Shown piece after piece: positions 25,944 to 35,061 of a stretch of DNA of 64,000 bases. Origin of the DNA: Flavobacteriales bacterium. Lineage in GTDB: Bacteria; Bacteroidota; Bacteroidia; Flavobacteriales_C; GCA-002722245. The notes under the pieces were generated by a model that was not told the origin of the DNA, ran no database searches, and was given only the letters and a program-made list of their open reading frames with translations. Each line of letters begins with the position of its first letter. Positions within the stretch are counted from its first letter, which is position 1. The DNA is taken from the NCBI GenBank assembly GCA_023251075.1, contig JAHEZM010000014.1, positions 37,598 to 101,597 of the forward strand, in the 5' to 3' direction. Position numbers and translations under genes: made by a program.

Positions 25944-27569
25944 TTAAACCAGATATTTTCCTACAATAGGCATTCTTCTTCCTGTACCAAATGCTTTGTT
26001 GGAAACCCTCAGTATTGGTGGAGTTTGGTGCCTTTTGTATTCAGAGATATTTACCATCTTCAATACTTTTTTCACTATTTTCTCATCAAAGCCTTGATGA
26101 ATGATGGCTTCAGGTCCTTGTCGGAGTTCAATATATTGATATAAAATTTGGTCTAAAATATCATATTCAGGTAGGGAGTCACTGTCTTTTTGTCCCGGGC
26201 GTAATTCCGCAGAAGGAGCTTTTTCAATGCTATTCATTGGAATAATTTCTTTATTTCTATTGATGTGATGTGCTAAAGCATAAACTTCTGTTTTGTATAA
26301 ATCGCCCAAAAGAGAAAGTCCGCCATTCATATCTCCATAAAGAGTTCCGTATCCTACAGATGCTTCACTTTTATTAGAGGTGTTGAGTAAAATATGCCCA
26401 AACTTATTAGAAACAGCCATCAATAGAGTTCCTCTAATTCTCGCTTGTAGATTTTCTTCTGCTAAATTGAAAGGTAAATTTTGAAACAGTGGAGCCAATT
26501 GTTCTGAAAAAATTGAAAATAAGGGTTCAATTTCTACCACATGATTTTCTGCATTTAAATGCTGCGCCAATTTTTTTGCATCGGAAACAGAATGATCGGA
26601 AGAAAATTGAGAAGGCATTAAAATCCCCATACAATTTTCAGCGCCCAATGCTTCACAGGCTAAAGCAAAAACTACGGCCGAATCAATCCCACCAGATAGT
26701 CCGACCAGCGCTTTGTTGAATCCTAATTTTTTGAAATAATCTCTCAGTCCTAAAATAAGAGCCTGATGTATGGATGCTATTTTATTAAGAGGAACCTGAT
26801 TTTTTACAGCACTGATCCTTTGAGTATCTACGATTTGAAAATCTTCTTTAAAATAAGCCAATTCATTTTCAAAAACTCCATCTTTATTGATATAAGTTGA
26901 TCCTCCATCAAACACCAATTCAGTTTGTGCGCCTACATGATTACAATAAATTAGCGGAATTTTATATTGATTGTAATTTGCTTGTAACACTTCTTTTCGA
27001 GTAGCTGATTGATTATAATTAAAAGGAGAAGCAGCAATGTTGATCATCAGGGTGGGTTGAAGTTTTACCAACTCTTCCATAGGATCAGAGGCATACAACT
27101 TATCGTGAATATTCCAGATATCTTCGCAAATAGTGAGTGCTATTTTTTCACCTTTAAATTCAATTAATTCAAAATTGGTGTTGGGCTCAAAATAGCGGTA
27201 TTCATCAAAAATATCGTAATTAGGAAGTAGTGTTTTATGTGCCACTTTTTGAACTCTACCTTCATAGAGAAAGTAGGCTGAATTGTATAGTCTTTTGCCT
27301 CTTTGATTGTAATTTTTGGAGGGAGCACCTACTATTGCGGCAATATTTTTACAGTTTTTCGCAATGTTTGCGATGCTCTTTTCACACTCCGTGATAAATT
27401 CTTCAAATTCAAGAAAATCGCGAGGCGGATAACCGCAAATGGCAAGCTCAGGAAAAACAATTAAATCAACATTTTGTGTTTTTGCTTTTTCAATAGCATT
27501 TGTGATTTTTGAAGTGTTGGCTTCAAAATTTCCAACATGGAAATTGAGTTGAGCGAGTGCTATCTGCAT
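25944..27569 (-). CDS. nadE: Glutamine-dependent NAD+ synthetase
   Basis: 541 aa with two domains. The N-terminal nitrilase-type glutaminase (about 1-255) shows the Glu-Lys-Cys triad in FPELAICGYPPRDF, HKTLLPNYDIFDEYRYF and LTICEDIWN. The C-terminal synthetase (about 270-541) has the PP-loop LVGLSGGIDSAVVFALA and later KAPSAELRPGQKDSDSLP. It amidates nicotinic acid adenine dinucleotide, the last step of NAD synthesis, using ammonia from glutamine. It follows the minus-strand outer-membrane protein gene at only 1 bp and lies near gldB, an order I associate with Flavobacteriia. Confidence 0.96.
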   Translation of the reverse strand: MQIALAQLNFHVGNFEANTSKITNAIEKAKTQNVDLIVFPELAICGYPPRDFLEFEEFITECEKSIANIAKNCKNIAAIVGAPSKNYNQRGKRLYNSAYFLYEGRVQKVAHKTLLPNYDIFDEYRYFEPNTNFELIEFKGEKIALTICEDIWNIHDKLYASDPMEELVKLQPTLMINIAASPFNYNQSATRKEVLQANYNQYKIPLIYCNHVGAQTELVFDGGSTYINKDGVFENELAYFKEDFQIVDTQRISAVKNQVPLNKIASIHQALILGLRDYFKKLGFNKALVGLSGGIDSAVVFALACEALGAENCMGILMPSQFSSDHSVSDAKKLAQHLNAENHVVEIEPLFSIFSEQLAPLFQNLPFNLAEENLQARIRGTLLMAVSNKFGHILLNTSNKSEASVGYGTLYGDMNGGLSLLGDLYKTEVYALAHHINRNKEIIPMNSIEKAPSAELRPGQKDSDSLPEYDILDQILYQYIELRQGPEAIIHQGFDEKIVKKVLKMVNISEYKRHQTPPILRVSNKAFGTGRRMPIVGKYLV

Positions 27570-27570
27570 T

Positions 27571-28356
27571 TTAGAAAAGGAGTCCTGCCGTTAACATAAT
27601 GTATTTTGAACTTAACGACTGTTCCATTTGTTTTTGATTTAAATGTGCCCAGTTGGAAGTATATAAGGTTTTAGATTCTTTCAAAACAGTAGAAGTGAAT
27701 CCGTCAACATAATGAATTCCTAATAATAATGAAGTGCTTCCTGCCAGGTTGTATTCAACTCCTAAACCAGCAATGATAGAAGCTCTGAACAAATTACAAT
27801 CATTTCTCACATCCAGTTTTTTATCGTCACCGTTAGTTTCTGCTAAAGTAGCTACACCACCGCCGTTATCATAAGTGTTTTTGCTGGCAGTTGCTTTCCA
27901 CATAATGCTTGGCATAACACCTACCTGCATCCAATAAGTAAGGTAGCCAATTTCACTGGTTTTTAATTTTAAGCTTAAAGGGATATCAATAGACTGGAAG
28001 TTATAGCTTCTTGATTTCATGTAGTAGTCTTTACCATCATTTTTAAGTACAGCGTGAGCACTGTCTCCAAAACTTACTTTTCCTCCTTGAGCACTGATGT
28101 CAATACCAGTTACAAAAGAAACTGTTTTAGAAAGTGATTTTTCAATTTGTAATCCACCACTGTATTGAAAACCTGGTGATGCATATTCCATATTCGACTT
28201 GTTTGATTTTAACCATGAACCCCCTAAAGTTCCTTTAATTCCAAATCGCCATTTTGCCAAGCCAGGTGTTGACGTGGTGGTAATTGTGGTGCTGGTTTGA
28301 GCATTTACTGCTAATCCTACGAATAAGAGAACTGCTAAAGAAAGTGCCTTTTTCAT
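27571..28356 (-). CDS. Outer-membrane beta-barrel protein
   Basis: 261 aa from ATG 28356, giving the signal peptide MKKALSLAVLLFVGLAVNAQ; a longer start at 28398 would add a leader before it. The mature chain shows alternating strands with Gly/aromatic residues (WRFGIKGTLGGSWLK, FQYSGGLQIEKSL, VSFVTGIDISAQGG, LTAGLLF as terminal strand), as in the porin-family/OmpW-like 8-strand barrels of Bacteroidota. Function is unknown. It is 1 bp upstream of nadE and divergent from gldB. Confidence 0.8.
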   Translation of the reverse strand: MKKALSLAVLLFVGLAVNAQTSTTITTTSTPGLAKWRFGIKGTLGGSWLKSNKSNMEYASPGFQYSGGLQIEKSLSKTVSFVTGIDISAQGGKVSFGDSAHAVLKNDGKDYYMKSRSYNFQSIDIPLSLKLKTSEIGYLTYWMQVGVMPSIMWKATASKNTYDNGGGVATLAETNGDDKKLDVRNDCNLFRASIIAGLGVEYNLAGSTSLLLGIHYVDGFTSTVLKESKTLYTSNWAHLNQKQMEQSLSSKYIMLTAGLLF

Positions 28357-28416
28357 TTGTTTAAAATTTAAGTTTAAGTATTTTGAATAAGCTCCCATAA
28401 GTGAAGGGATATTTTA

Positions 28417-28424
28417 TATTTTTG
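28417..28424 (+). promoter_or_regulatory. Putative -7 element of gldB
   Basis: TATTTTTG matches TAnnTTTG, 45 bp before the gldB start; a -33 TTTG is not seen at the right spacing. Confidence 0.3.
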
Positions 28425-28446
28425 ATTGATCAATGAACAATTGAAA

Positions 28447-28454
28447 CAAAACTA
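28447..28454 (-). promoter_or_regulatory. Putative -7 element of the outer-membrane protein/nadE operon
   Basis: On the minus strand this reads TAGTTTTG, an exact TAnnTTTG match, with ATTG (three of four bases of TTTG) 19 bp upstream. It lies about 90 bp before the ATG at 28356. Confidence 0.35.
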
Positions 28455-28469
28455 ATAATTTTTGCTGTC

Positions 28470-29465
28470 ATGTCAATTTATTCAAGAATCATTCCCTTTT
28501 TATCGCTAATAGCTTTTTCTTGCGATAGTGATCCGCTACAGGTTCCGCTGGAAGAGGTGAAAACGGAAGTGAAAGTACTTCGTTATGATCAGGAAATTTT
28601 TACAGTGAATAGAAAGAATATTGATACCCAATTGGATAAATTGGCCAAAATCTATCCTTTTTTCATCAACGGAAATTATAAAAGTGCTGAGGTAGTTAAT
28701 GATTTGTTACCTTATTTAGAGGATTCATTAAATATTCAGTTGAAAAATGAAGTAGCAAAAGATCAAAAGGGAATGACGGAAGTAGAGAAAACGCTTAGTG
28801 AAGCTTTTCAATATTTTCAATATTACTACCCTAAAGATAAATTGCCTTCAGTTTACGCCTACATTTCTGTTTTGGATTATGAGCATCCGGTAGATTGGAT
28901 TGATTCTATGTCCACAGTGTTGATTGCTTCCGATATGTATTTAGGGCCCAATTTCGAATTGTATAAGAGCTTAAATCTTTATAAGTATCAAACGTATCGT
29001 TTACAACCTAAGTTTATTCCGATAGATATTTTTGCAGCCTGTGCAGCTACCAAGTATCCCAACTTAGAATCAGAAGGAACTAACTTTATTGAAAAAATGG
29101 TTTCTTTAGGGAAGGTTCAATATTTTGTGAATGCAATGCTTCCTTTTGTGGCCGATTCCACCCGATTGAAATACAATCCTACTCAAATGGTGTGGGCGCA
29201 AAAAAAAGAAGTTGGTTTGTGGAGATATTTTGTAGAAAAAAAATTATTGCATTCACAAGATGAATTAGCCTTCAGAAAATTTATAGAAGATGGTCCTTTC
29301 ACATCTTCTGAAGAACCTGAATCACCGGGTAGAATAGGTGATTATATTGGCTGGAGAATAGTTAAATCTTACATGGAAAATAATCATGATGTGAGTTTAG
29401 ATGACTTAATGAAAGAAAAAGATTTATTAAAGATTTTTACCCAATCGAAATACAAACCTGAATAA
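28470..29465 (+). CDS. gldB: Gliding-motility lipoprotein GldB
   Basis: 331 aa. The signal peptide ends at a lipobox-like AFSC (Cys18), so it should be a membrane-anchored lipoprotein. The first mature segment (VLRYDQEIFTVNRKNIDTQLDKLAKIYPFFINGNY) and the later blocks DWIDSMSTVLIASDMYLG, MVSLGKVQYFVNAMLP and PGRIGDYIGWRIVKSYMENN match GldB. GldB is needed for gliding in Flavobacterium johnsoniae and belongs to the gliding/T9SS-linked set, though its precise task is not defined. gldC follows two bases after the stop. Confidence 0.9.
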   Translation: MSIYSRIIPFLSLIAFSCDSDPLQVPLEEVKTEVKVLRYDQEIFTVNRKNIDTQLDKLAKIYPFFINGNYKSAEVVNDLLPYLEDSLNIQLKNEVAKDQKGMTEVEKTLSEAFQYFQYYYPKDKLPSVYAYISVLDYEHPVDWIDSMSTVLIASDMYLGPNFELYKSLNLYKYQTYRLQPKFIPIDIFAACAATKYPNLESEGTNFIEKMVSLGKVQYFVNAMLPFVADSTRLKYNPTQMVWAQKKEVGLWRYFVEKKLLHSQDELAFRKFIEDGPFTSSEEPESPGRIGDYIGWRIVKSYMENNHDVSLDDLMKEKDLLKIFTQSKYKPE

Positions 29466-29467
29466 TC

Positions 29468-29794
29468 ATGTCGAAAAAAAATCAACTCAACTTCACTGTT
29501 GAACTCAACGAAAATAATCTTCCTATTAATATTGAATGGAATGCTGAAGAAAATGGAGCGAGCGAAAAAATTAAAGCGCTTATGATTTCTGTTTTCGATG
29601 CGAATGAACAAGTTGCTAAAAGAGTAGATTTGTGGACTAAAGATATGTATGTAGAGGAGATGAAGTTATTTTATTTCCAAACTTTGATGACCATGGCCGA
29701 TGGTTTTGAACGCTCTACCGGAGAAAATGAAATGGCCGCATCCATGAGAGAATTCGGAAAAGAATTTGGTAAAAAAATGGGGGTGGTGAAATAG
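29468..29794 (+). CDS. gldC: Gliding-motility protein GldC
   Basis: 108 aa, no signal peptide, so cytoplasmic. The N-terminal KNQLNFTVELNENNLPINIEWNA half and the C-terminal FYFQTLMTMADGFERST and FGKEFGKKMGVV segments match GldC. In F. johnsoniae loss of GldC reduces gliding without abolishing it; the biochemical role is unknown. It starts two bases after gldB and ends three bases before the AlkD-like gene, forming a short operon. Confidence 0.92.
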   Translation: MSKKNQLNFTVELNENNLPINIEWNAEENGASEKIKALMISVFDANEQVAKRVDLWTKDMYVEEMKLFYFQTLMTMADGFERSTGENEMAASMREFGKEFGKKMGVVK

Positions 29795-29797
29795 AAA

Positions 29798-30490
29798 GTG
29801 GAAAGTAAAAAGCCAAAAGAGATAATTTCTGGGTTAGTTAAACTGGCAGATTCTGCGTTTATTGAAAAACAAAAATACTTTGGTATTCAAGCACAATCTG
29901 CATTAGGAATTAGAATACCTGTTTTACGACAATACGCCAAGAAATATAAAAATAATCATGAACTAGCCTTGCGCTTGTGGAAGAGTGAGATTCATGAAGT
30001 AAAAATTTTAGCTATTCTTATTGCTGATCCGAAACAAGTTACGGAGGAAATGATGGAAGACTGGATCAAAGATTGTTATTCCTGGGATTTAGTAGATGGT
30101 GCTTGTTCTGCTTTATTTTGCAAACATCCTTTGGCTTATATTAAAGCGGAAGAATGGACCCAACGCGAGCGTGAATACGAGAAAAGAACAGGATATTCAT
30201 TAATGGCGTATTTGGCTGTTCACGATAAAAAAGCAAAGGATGAGAAATTAAGTACATTTTTTCCTTTGATAGAATGGGGTGCCGATGACGAAAGAAATTT
30301 TGTGAAGAAGTCGGTAAATTGGGCTCTCCGACAAATTGGTAAACGCAATTTGAATTTAAATAAATTGGCAGTTGAATGTGGTGAAAGAATTAAACTACAA
30401 AATTCTAAAAGTGCAAGATGGATTGCCGCTGATGCTTTGCGTGAGTTGCGTGATGAAAAAGTAATTTCCAGGTTGAAAGCAAAAAAATAA
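29798..30490 (+). CDS. AlkD-like DNA alkylation repair protein
   Basis: 230 aa from a GTG start at 29798, three bases after gldC. HEAT-like helical repeats run through the chain. Typical AlkD-family blocks are YFGIQAQSALGIRIPVLRQYAKK near the N-terminus, CYSWDLVDGACS (the WDLVD motif) in the middle and DDERNFVKKSVNWALRQIGKRN near the C-terminus. AlkD glycosylases remove N3/N7-alkylated purines without base flipping. The last residues (ARWIAADALRELRDEKV) fit the final repeat. Confidence 0.88.
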   Translation: MESKKPKEIISGLVKLADSAFIEKQKYFGIQAQSALGIRIPVLRQYAKKYKNNHELALRLWKSEIHEVKILAILIADPKQVTEEMMEDWIKDCYSWDLVDGACSALFCKHPLAYIKAEEWTQREREYEKRTGYSLMAYLAVHDKKAKDEKLSTFFPLIEWGADDERNFVKKSVNWALRQIGKRNLNLNKLAVECGERIKLQNSKSARWIAADALRELRDEKVISRLKAKK

Positions 30491-30581
30491 AAGTAATATG
30501 TTTAAGTTATTTTAAAGTTTCTTTTTTGTTTTTCTTTTCCTGATCTTGTCACTTTATTGCAATTCGTCATTTTACTCTTCA

Positions 30582-31187
30582 ATGATCTGGAAATTATTTT
30601 TATTTATTTTTTTCTGTTTGAGTTTTAGCTTTTGTAGTAACACGAATATTACTGTAGCTGAGCCTTCTTCTATTCATAAAAAAGCCGAAGAGGCTTTGAA
30701 ATATTGCAAACAAAAGAAAATGAATACTACTTTTTGTATCTTAATTGATATGAGTATTCCTTCGGGAAAGAACAGAATTATGGTGTATAATTTCACTTCC
30801 AAATCAGTAGAAAAAAGTGGTTTGTGTAGTCATGGTTGCGGTACCAATCCATGGGGCGCTACTCTAAGTAAAGAGAATCCTGTTTTTAGTAATGTAGCAG
30901 AAAGTCATTGTAGTTCTTTAGGTAAATATAAAATAGGAGCGAGAGGATATTCCAATTGGGGGATTAATGTGAATTATCAGTTGCATGGATTAGAAAGTAC
31001 TAATAGTAATTCGGTTTCCCGACAAATTGTTTTGCATTCCTGGGATGCTGTTTCCGAAATAGAGGTTTATCCTAATGGAACGCCTGAAGGGTGGGGTTGT
31101 CCTGCGGTTTCTGATAATATGATGAGGTACATCGATTCAAAATTGAAAGCTAGTGGAGGAAATATTTTGATGTGGGTATATAGATAA
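30582..31187 (+). CDS. L,D-transpeptidase-like catalytic domain protein
   Basis: 201 aa from ATG 30582, which starts at the signal sequence (IWKLFLFIFFCLSFSFC); a TTG start at 30546 is less likely. Mature residues show INVNYQLHGLES, IVLHSWDAVSE and the active-site EGWGCPAVSDN with the His and nucleophilic Cys expected of the murein L,D-transpeptidase catalytic domain family (YkuD_2 type). It may cross-link or edit peptidoglycan or have a related peptidase role. The Cys at the end of the signal is not in a standard lipobox, so lipidation is doubtful. It stops one base from the convergent SMP-30-like gene. Confidence 0.78.
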   Translation: MIWKLFLFIFFCLSFSFCSNTNITVAEPSSIHKKAEEALKYCKQKKMNTTFCILIDMSIPSGKNRIMVYNFTSKSVEKSGLCSHGCGTNPWGATLSKENPVFSNVAESHCSSLGKYKIGARGYSNWGINVNYQLHGLESTNSNSVSRQIVLHSWDAVSEIEVYPNGTPEGWGCPAVSDNMMRYIDSKLKASGGNILMWVYR

Positions 31188-31188
31188 A

Positions 31189-32061
31189 TTAAAATTCAAT
31201 TACTTCCACCCATTTTTTATCCTGCATGGTTACAAACAATTTTTTCTCATCTCTGCTGAAAGCTATATTGGTTGGTTTTTGTCCGTGCAATTTATATTCT
31301 TTAATAATTTTACCATCAGGTGAAATAGCTAATATGCAGCTTTTATCATAGCGGGCAAGATAAAGGGTTCCGTTAGAATGACAACGCATTCCATCCATTC
31401 CACCATCGGTGAAAGAAATCAATGTAGTTTTATTGGAAATATTTCCTGCAGAATCGATATTGAATTTCCATATAATTTTTTGTACACTTTCATTCACATA
31501 TAAAATATTGTTGGTGGGGTTTACTTCAATGCCATTGGTGGTTCCCATAGAATCTGCTAGTAAATGGGTTTTACCATTGGTATCGATTCTCCACAATTTT
31601 CCATTTCCATTTTTCCAATTCGGATCAGAACAAAAAATTATTCCATTCTTCATCATCGTTAAATCGTTGGGTTGATTCATTAAAGTATCGTGGGTGTAAA
31701 CAGAAATATTTTTAGTACTTATATTGATTTTCAAAATATTGTGATTCATATAATCGGCCACAAACATTTCGTTCTTATTATTGAATCTAATTCCGTTGCC
31801 AATACTTCCGTTGGGAAGATTAACAAAGAGTTGAGGAAGAGAATCTTTATTTTTAATTAAACCAATGGATCCCTCGTGATGAAAATTTACTAAATAGAGG
31901 TCGTTGTTTTTGTCGGTACACGGACCTTCAATTCCGCCAGTAAATAGGGAGCCGGTTAAAACCTTTGAATCGAAAGCAATGGTTGGTTTTTGTTTTTTTC
32001 TAGTACTTAAGCACGCAATGAAACATACAAATATCAAAAGAATGAATAAACTATTTTTCAT
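31189..32061 (-). CDS. SMP-30/gluconolactonase-like beta-propeller lipoprotein
   Basis: 290 aa from ATG 32061, which gives a lipoprotein signal (LFILLIFVCFIAC, lipobox FIAC). The mature chain is a six-bladed propeller with repeated NGI/DLTMMKNG/EVNPTNNILYVNE strands and ends in KKLFVTMQDKKWVEVIEF, as in the SMP-30/LRE/NHL superfamily. The typical metal-binding Glu (GGIEGPCTDKNN) and Asn/Asp residues (GTTNGIEVNP, DGGMDGMRC) are visible, so lactonase chemistry is possible but not certain. It overlaps the GT39-like gene by 11 bp. Confidence 0.8.
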   Translation of the reverse strand: MKNSLFILLIFVCFIACLSTRKKQKPTIAFDSKVLTGSLFTGGIEGPCTDKNNDLYLVNFHHEGSIGLIKNKDSLPQLFVNLPNGSIGNGIRFNNKNEMFVADYMNHNILKINISTKNISVYTHDTLMNQPNDLTMMKNGIIFCSDPNWKNGNGKLWRIDTNGKTHLLADSMGTTNGIEVNPTNNILYVNESVQKIIWKFNIDSAGNISNKTTLISFTDGGMDGMRCHSNGTLYLARYDKSCILAISPDGKIIKEYKLHGQKPTNIAFSRDEKKLFVTMQDKKWVEVIEF

Positions 32062-33487
32062 ATTTAAATTTTTCGAGACAGTAAACTCTAATGCCAATGA
32101 ATTTTTTGTCGCGGGTTATTTTATATTTTTTTAAAATCTCCTGATCAATTAATTTTTCATCATCGTGAGGATGGGAAAGTACTAACCAAATTCTTTTATT
32201 TTTTTCAATTATTCTTTGGAGATCATTTATATTCTGTGTGTCGATATCGTTTGTGTTTTCGGGAAATTTATTTTTCAATAAATCTTTTCTTTTGGCATAA
32301 TAATTAAAAGCATTTTTTAAGCAGTAACGAGCATGAAAAACAATGGTTTCACCTTGTTTCGCCTCTTGTTCAATGAATTCAGTAGCTTGTCGCCATTCTT
32401 CTTTTTTAGGAGTAGAATAGTAATCAACCAAAGAATTAATATTGAAAATTACAATGAGAACAATAGTAAGCACAATTACGTTTTTTTGTTTGAGTTCAAA
32501 TAACCCACGAGTAATTAAAATATAAAATGGAATAGAAGAATTGATTACATATTTGTGTAAGAAAATAGAAGTAGAAAATTGTGAAATCAGGATAGGTAAG
32601 AGTATAGGGAGGATCAACCAATATCCTAACAATTGAAAATATTTTTTGAATACAGTAATTCTAAACAGGGAGAAAGAAATCAATAATAAAAAAAGAAGAG
32701 TTAGAATTTTTGATCCACTAAAAGTATTGAATACTCTGAAAAATTCTAAGGCGTCGGGCTTATTAAGGTAATGTGAGTTTTGAAAATAAATGGCTTGATT
32801 AAACAATACAGGAACCCATGGAACAAACAATAAAGTAGTAATCGCAAAATGAATTAAATGTTTCTTAGTAATTTGTAGTTCGATATTTCTTGTGAAATAT
32901 TGATGCGCAATAAAAGCAAATTGTGCCATTATAATAAATACTCCAAAGAGATGAGTATATAATAAAATTACATTGCTAAGAATAAGTAAAATACATTTTT
33001 GCTTACTCCAGTTTTTCACCAGATGAATAAAATAGTAGAACGATAAAGTTCCTAAAAAACCAAGTACAGTATAAACTCTTGCTTCTTGTGATTCCTGATT
33101 ATGAAAGATTGAAATACTTACTAAAAAAGCGGAGATCAAAGCAATTTTTGAATCGAATAAAAGTTTAGAAATTTTATAAGTGAACAAGATGGTGAGCACT
33201 CCAAATACAACCGACAATAACCTGGTTGCAAATTCGGAATCACCGAAAATGAAAATCCATAATTTCAGAAAAGAATAATACAGAGGTGGATGAATATCGT
33301 CGGCCGATTCTTTAATGATGGTGGCTATATCCAGCTTTGCTCTGTAAATAGCAATTCCTTCATCAAGCCATATACTTTCATTATCTAAAAAGATTAATCG
33401 AAGAACAAACCCTATTGCCAAAATAATTCCTAGAAGGAAGTATTCATTTTTATAAAAGGGCGTATTTGAAATTTTTTCTTCAGCCAC
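32051..33487 (-). CDS. GT39-like multispanning glycosyltransferase
   Basis: 478 aa from a GTG start at 33487. About ten membrane spans. The first loop has ESIWLDEGIAIYRA, the acidic GT39/ArnT-like motif, and DDIHPPLYYSFLKLW follows, typical of polyprenyl-phosphate-dependent sugar transferases. HNQESQEARVYT corresponds to the second loop motif. It is a paralogue of the 23706-25169 gene but no GT2 donor enzyme is next to it. It sits between engB (11 bp) and the SMP-30-like gene on the same strand. Acceptor unknown. Confidence 0.82.
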   Translation of the reverse strand: MAEEKISNTPFYKNEYFLLGIILAIGFVLRLIFLDNESIWLDEGIAIYRAKLDIATIIKESADDIHPPLYYSFLKLWIFIFGDSEFATRLLSVVFGVLTILFTYKISKLLFDSKIALISAFLVSISIFHNQESQEARVYTVLGFLGTLSFYYFIHLVKNWSKQKCILLILSNVILLYTHLFGVFIIMAQFAFIAHQYFTRNIELQITKKHLIHFAITTLLFVPWVPVLFNQAIYFQNSHYLNKPDALEFFRVFNTFSGSKILTLLFLLLISFSLFRITVFKKYFQLLGYWLILPILLPILISQFSTSIFLHKYVINSSIPFYILITRGLFELKQKNVIVLTIVLIVIFNINSLVDYYSTPKKEEWRQATEFIEQEAKQGETIVFHARYCLKNAFNYYAKRKDLLKNKFPENTNDIDTQNINDLQRIIEKNKRIWLVLSHPHDDEKLIDQEILKKYKITRDKKFIGIRVYCLEKFKYEK

Positions 33488-33498
33488 TTTTATAGATT

Positions 33499-34101
33499 TT
33501 AAGGTTGGTAAATAAGATTGTTGTTTTCTATGAAATCAAGAATTTCTGTCATTCCTTCTTTTTTCTCTGCCGACGTAATAAAGATAGGAGGTAATTCTTC
33601 CCAGTAACCTAAAAGAATGGTTTTGTAATGCGCAATATTCTGTTCTTTTTTTAAGCGCGAAAGTTTATCGGTTTTAGTAAAAACAAGTACTAAAGGAATT
33701 TGGTTTTCGCCCAACCAATTAATGAATTCCAAATCAATTTTTTGTGGTTCCAGTCGACTATCAATCAACACAAAAGTATATTGCAGTTGTTGTCGTTGCA
33801 GAAAATAATCTTCAATCATTTTTCCAAAGCCCTCTTTCTTAGCTTTAGAAACTTTAGCATATCCATAACCCGGTAAATCGGTAATGTGCCAATTTTGATT
33901 TACCAAAAAATGATTGATCAATTGTGTTTTTCCGGGAGTAGAAGAAGTTTTTGCTAAATTCTTATGGTTGACTAAAGAATTGATTAAGCTTGATTTTCCA
34001 ACGTTGGAACGACCAATAAAAGCGTATTCAGGTAAAAGCGTATCGGGACACTGAATAACCTTTTCACTGCTTTTAAAAAATTCCGCTGAATGAATTATCA
34101 T
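33499..34101 (-). CDS. engB: Ribosome-biogenesis GTPase EngB (YsxC/YihA)
   Basis: 200 aa from ATG 34101, which overlaps the hydrolase stop as ATGA; the longer frame to 34194 lies inside the hydrolase gene. GTPase motifs: G1 GRSNVGKSSL, G2 Thr in SSTPGKT, G3 DLPGYGYAK, G4 TKTDK, G5 SAEKK. EngB assists assembly of the large ribosomal subunit and is usually essential. Translational coupling with the hydrolase is likely from the 4-bp overlap. Confidence 0.96.
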   Translation of the reverse strand: MIIHSAEFFKSSEKVIQCPDTLLPEYAFIGRSNVGKSSLINSLVNHKNLAKTSSTPGKTQLINHFLVNQNWHITDLPGYGYAKVSKAKKEGFGKMIEDYFLQRQQLQYTFVLIDSRLEPQKIDLEFINWLGENQIPLVLVFTKTDKLSRLKKEQNIAHYKTILLGYWEELPPIFITSAEKKEGMTEILDFIENNNLIYQP

Positions 34102-34865
34102 TTGGCTCTTACTTTCGATAACCAGGTATCCAGAAAGGTGTTGAATTGCTGTGGATGTTCCATCATTGGAGCATGCCCACAATGGTCGATCCAATGCAGC
34201 TCCGATCCTGAAATTCCGGCGTGAAATTCTTCTGCAACTTCAGGAGGAGTGATGATGTCATTTTTACCCCAAATCAACAATACTGGAATATTGATTTTAG
34301 GAAGATCATCTTTCATGTTATGACGAATAGCGCTTTTAGCTAAGGCTAAAACCTTAATTAATTTCGCTCTGTTGTTTACGATTTCATAAACTTCTTCCAC
34401 CAATTCCTCTGTAGCGTGTTTAGGATCGAAAAATGTTTTTTCTGTTTTTTCTTTGATGAAGTTTTTATCTTCTCTTTTTGGGTAAGACCCACCAAATGCA
34501 TTTTCGTATAAACCAGAACTTCCGGTTAAAACCATAGAATGAATTCTTTCCGGCCAACGTTCCTGGCATACTAAAGCAACATGACCACCCAATGAGTTTC
34601 CTAATAAAGTGACTTGGTCGAGGTTCTTATGTTTTAGAAATTTTTTTACAAATTCAGCCAAGGTTTTAACTCCGGTAGTAATAACTGGCATATCGTATAG
34701 AGGTAACATTGGAATAATTACTCTATAGCGTCCTTTAAAATGTTCAATAATATGTTCAAAATTCGAGAGTGTTCCAAACAAGCCATGTAACAAGACGATG
34801 GCTTCGCCCTGCCCTTCTTCTATGTATTTGAATTTTCCGTCGTCGATGATGTTGTATTGCGCCAT
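34098..34865 (-). CDS. Alpha/beta hydrolase
   Basis: 255 aa. The fold is shown by VLLHGLFGTLSNFEH (oxyanion HG), nucleophile elbow GNSLGGHVAL, acid WGKNDIITPP and terminal His in HCGHAPMMEHP, so the Ser-Asp-His triad is complete. It has no signal peptide, so it is cytoplasmic. Substrate is unknown; small esters or C-C bonded ring-cleavage products are typical for this class. It precedes engB in a two-gene (possibly four-gene) minus-strand operon. Divergent from the dcw cluster. Confidence 0.88.
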   Translation of the reverse strand: MAQYNIIDDGKFKYIEEGQGEAIVLLHGLFGTLSNFEHIIEHFKGRYRVIIPMLPLYDMPVITTGVKTLAEFVKKFLKHKNLDQVTLLGNSLGGHVALVCQERWPERIHSMVLTGSSGLYENAFGGSYPKREDKNFIKEKTEKTFFDPKHATEELVEEVYEIVNNRAKLIKVLALAKSAIRHNMKDDLPKINIPVLLIWGKNDIITPPEVAEEFHAGISGSELHWIDHCGHAPMMEHPQQFNTFLDTWLSKVRAK

Positions 34866-35061
34866 AATTGTGTGTCTCTATTTGAGGCAAAAATAAGAAA
34901 ATATTAATACGATAGATACATTATAAAAATGCCCTCCTATATCGAGGTCGAAATGAGTGATTTTCGCTCCTTTTTTTATTAAAAATGATAATTTTATCCC
35001 ACTATTTATATCCTTTGTTAGCATGTGTTTGGTTTCATTTTTAGCAAAAGTTATTAACAAT

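Noticed and set aside
34878..35060. 60-codon minus-strand frame upstream of mraZ.
   Set aside because: Lies in regulatory DNA, has no domain-like features and ends in an AT-driven hydrophobic stretch.
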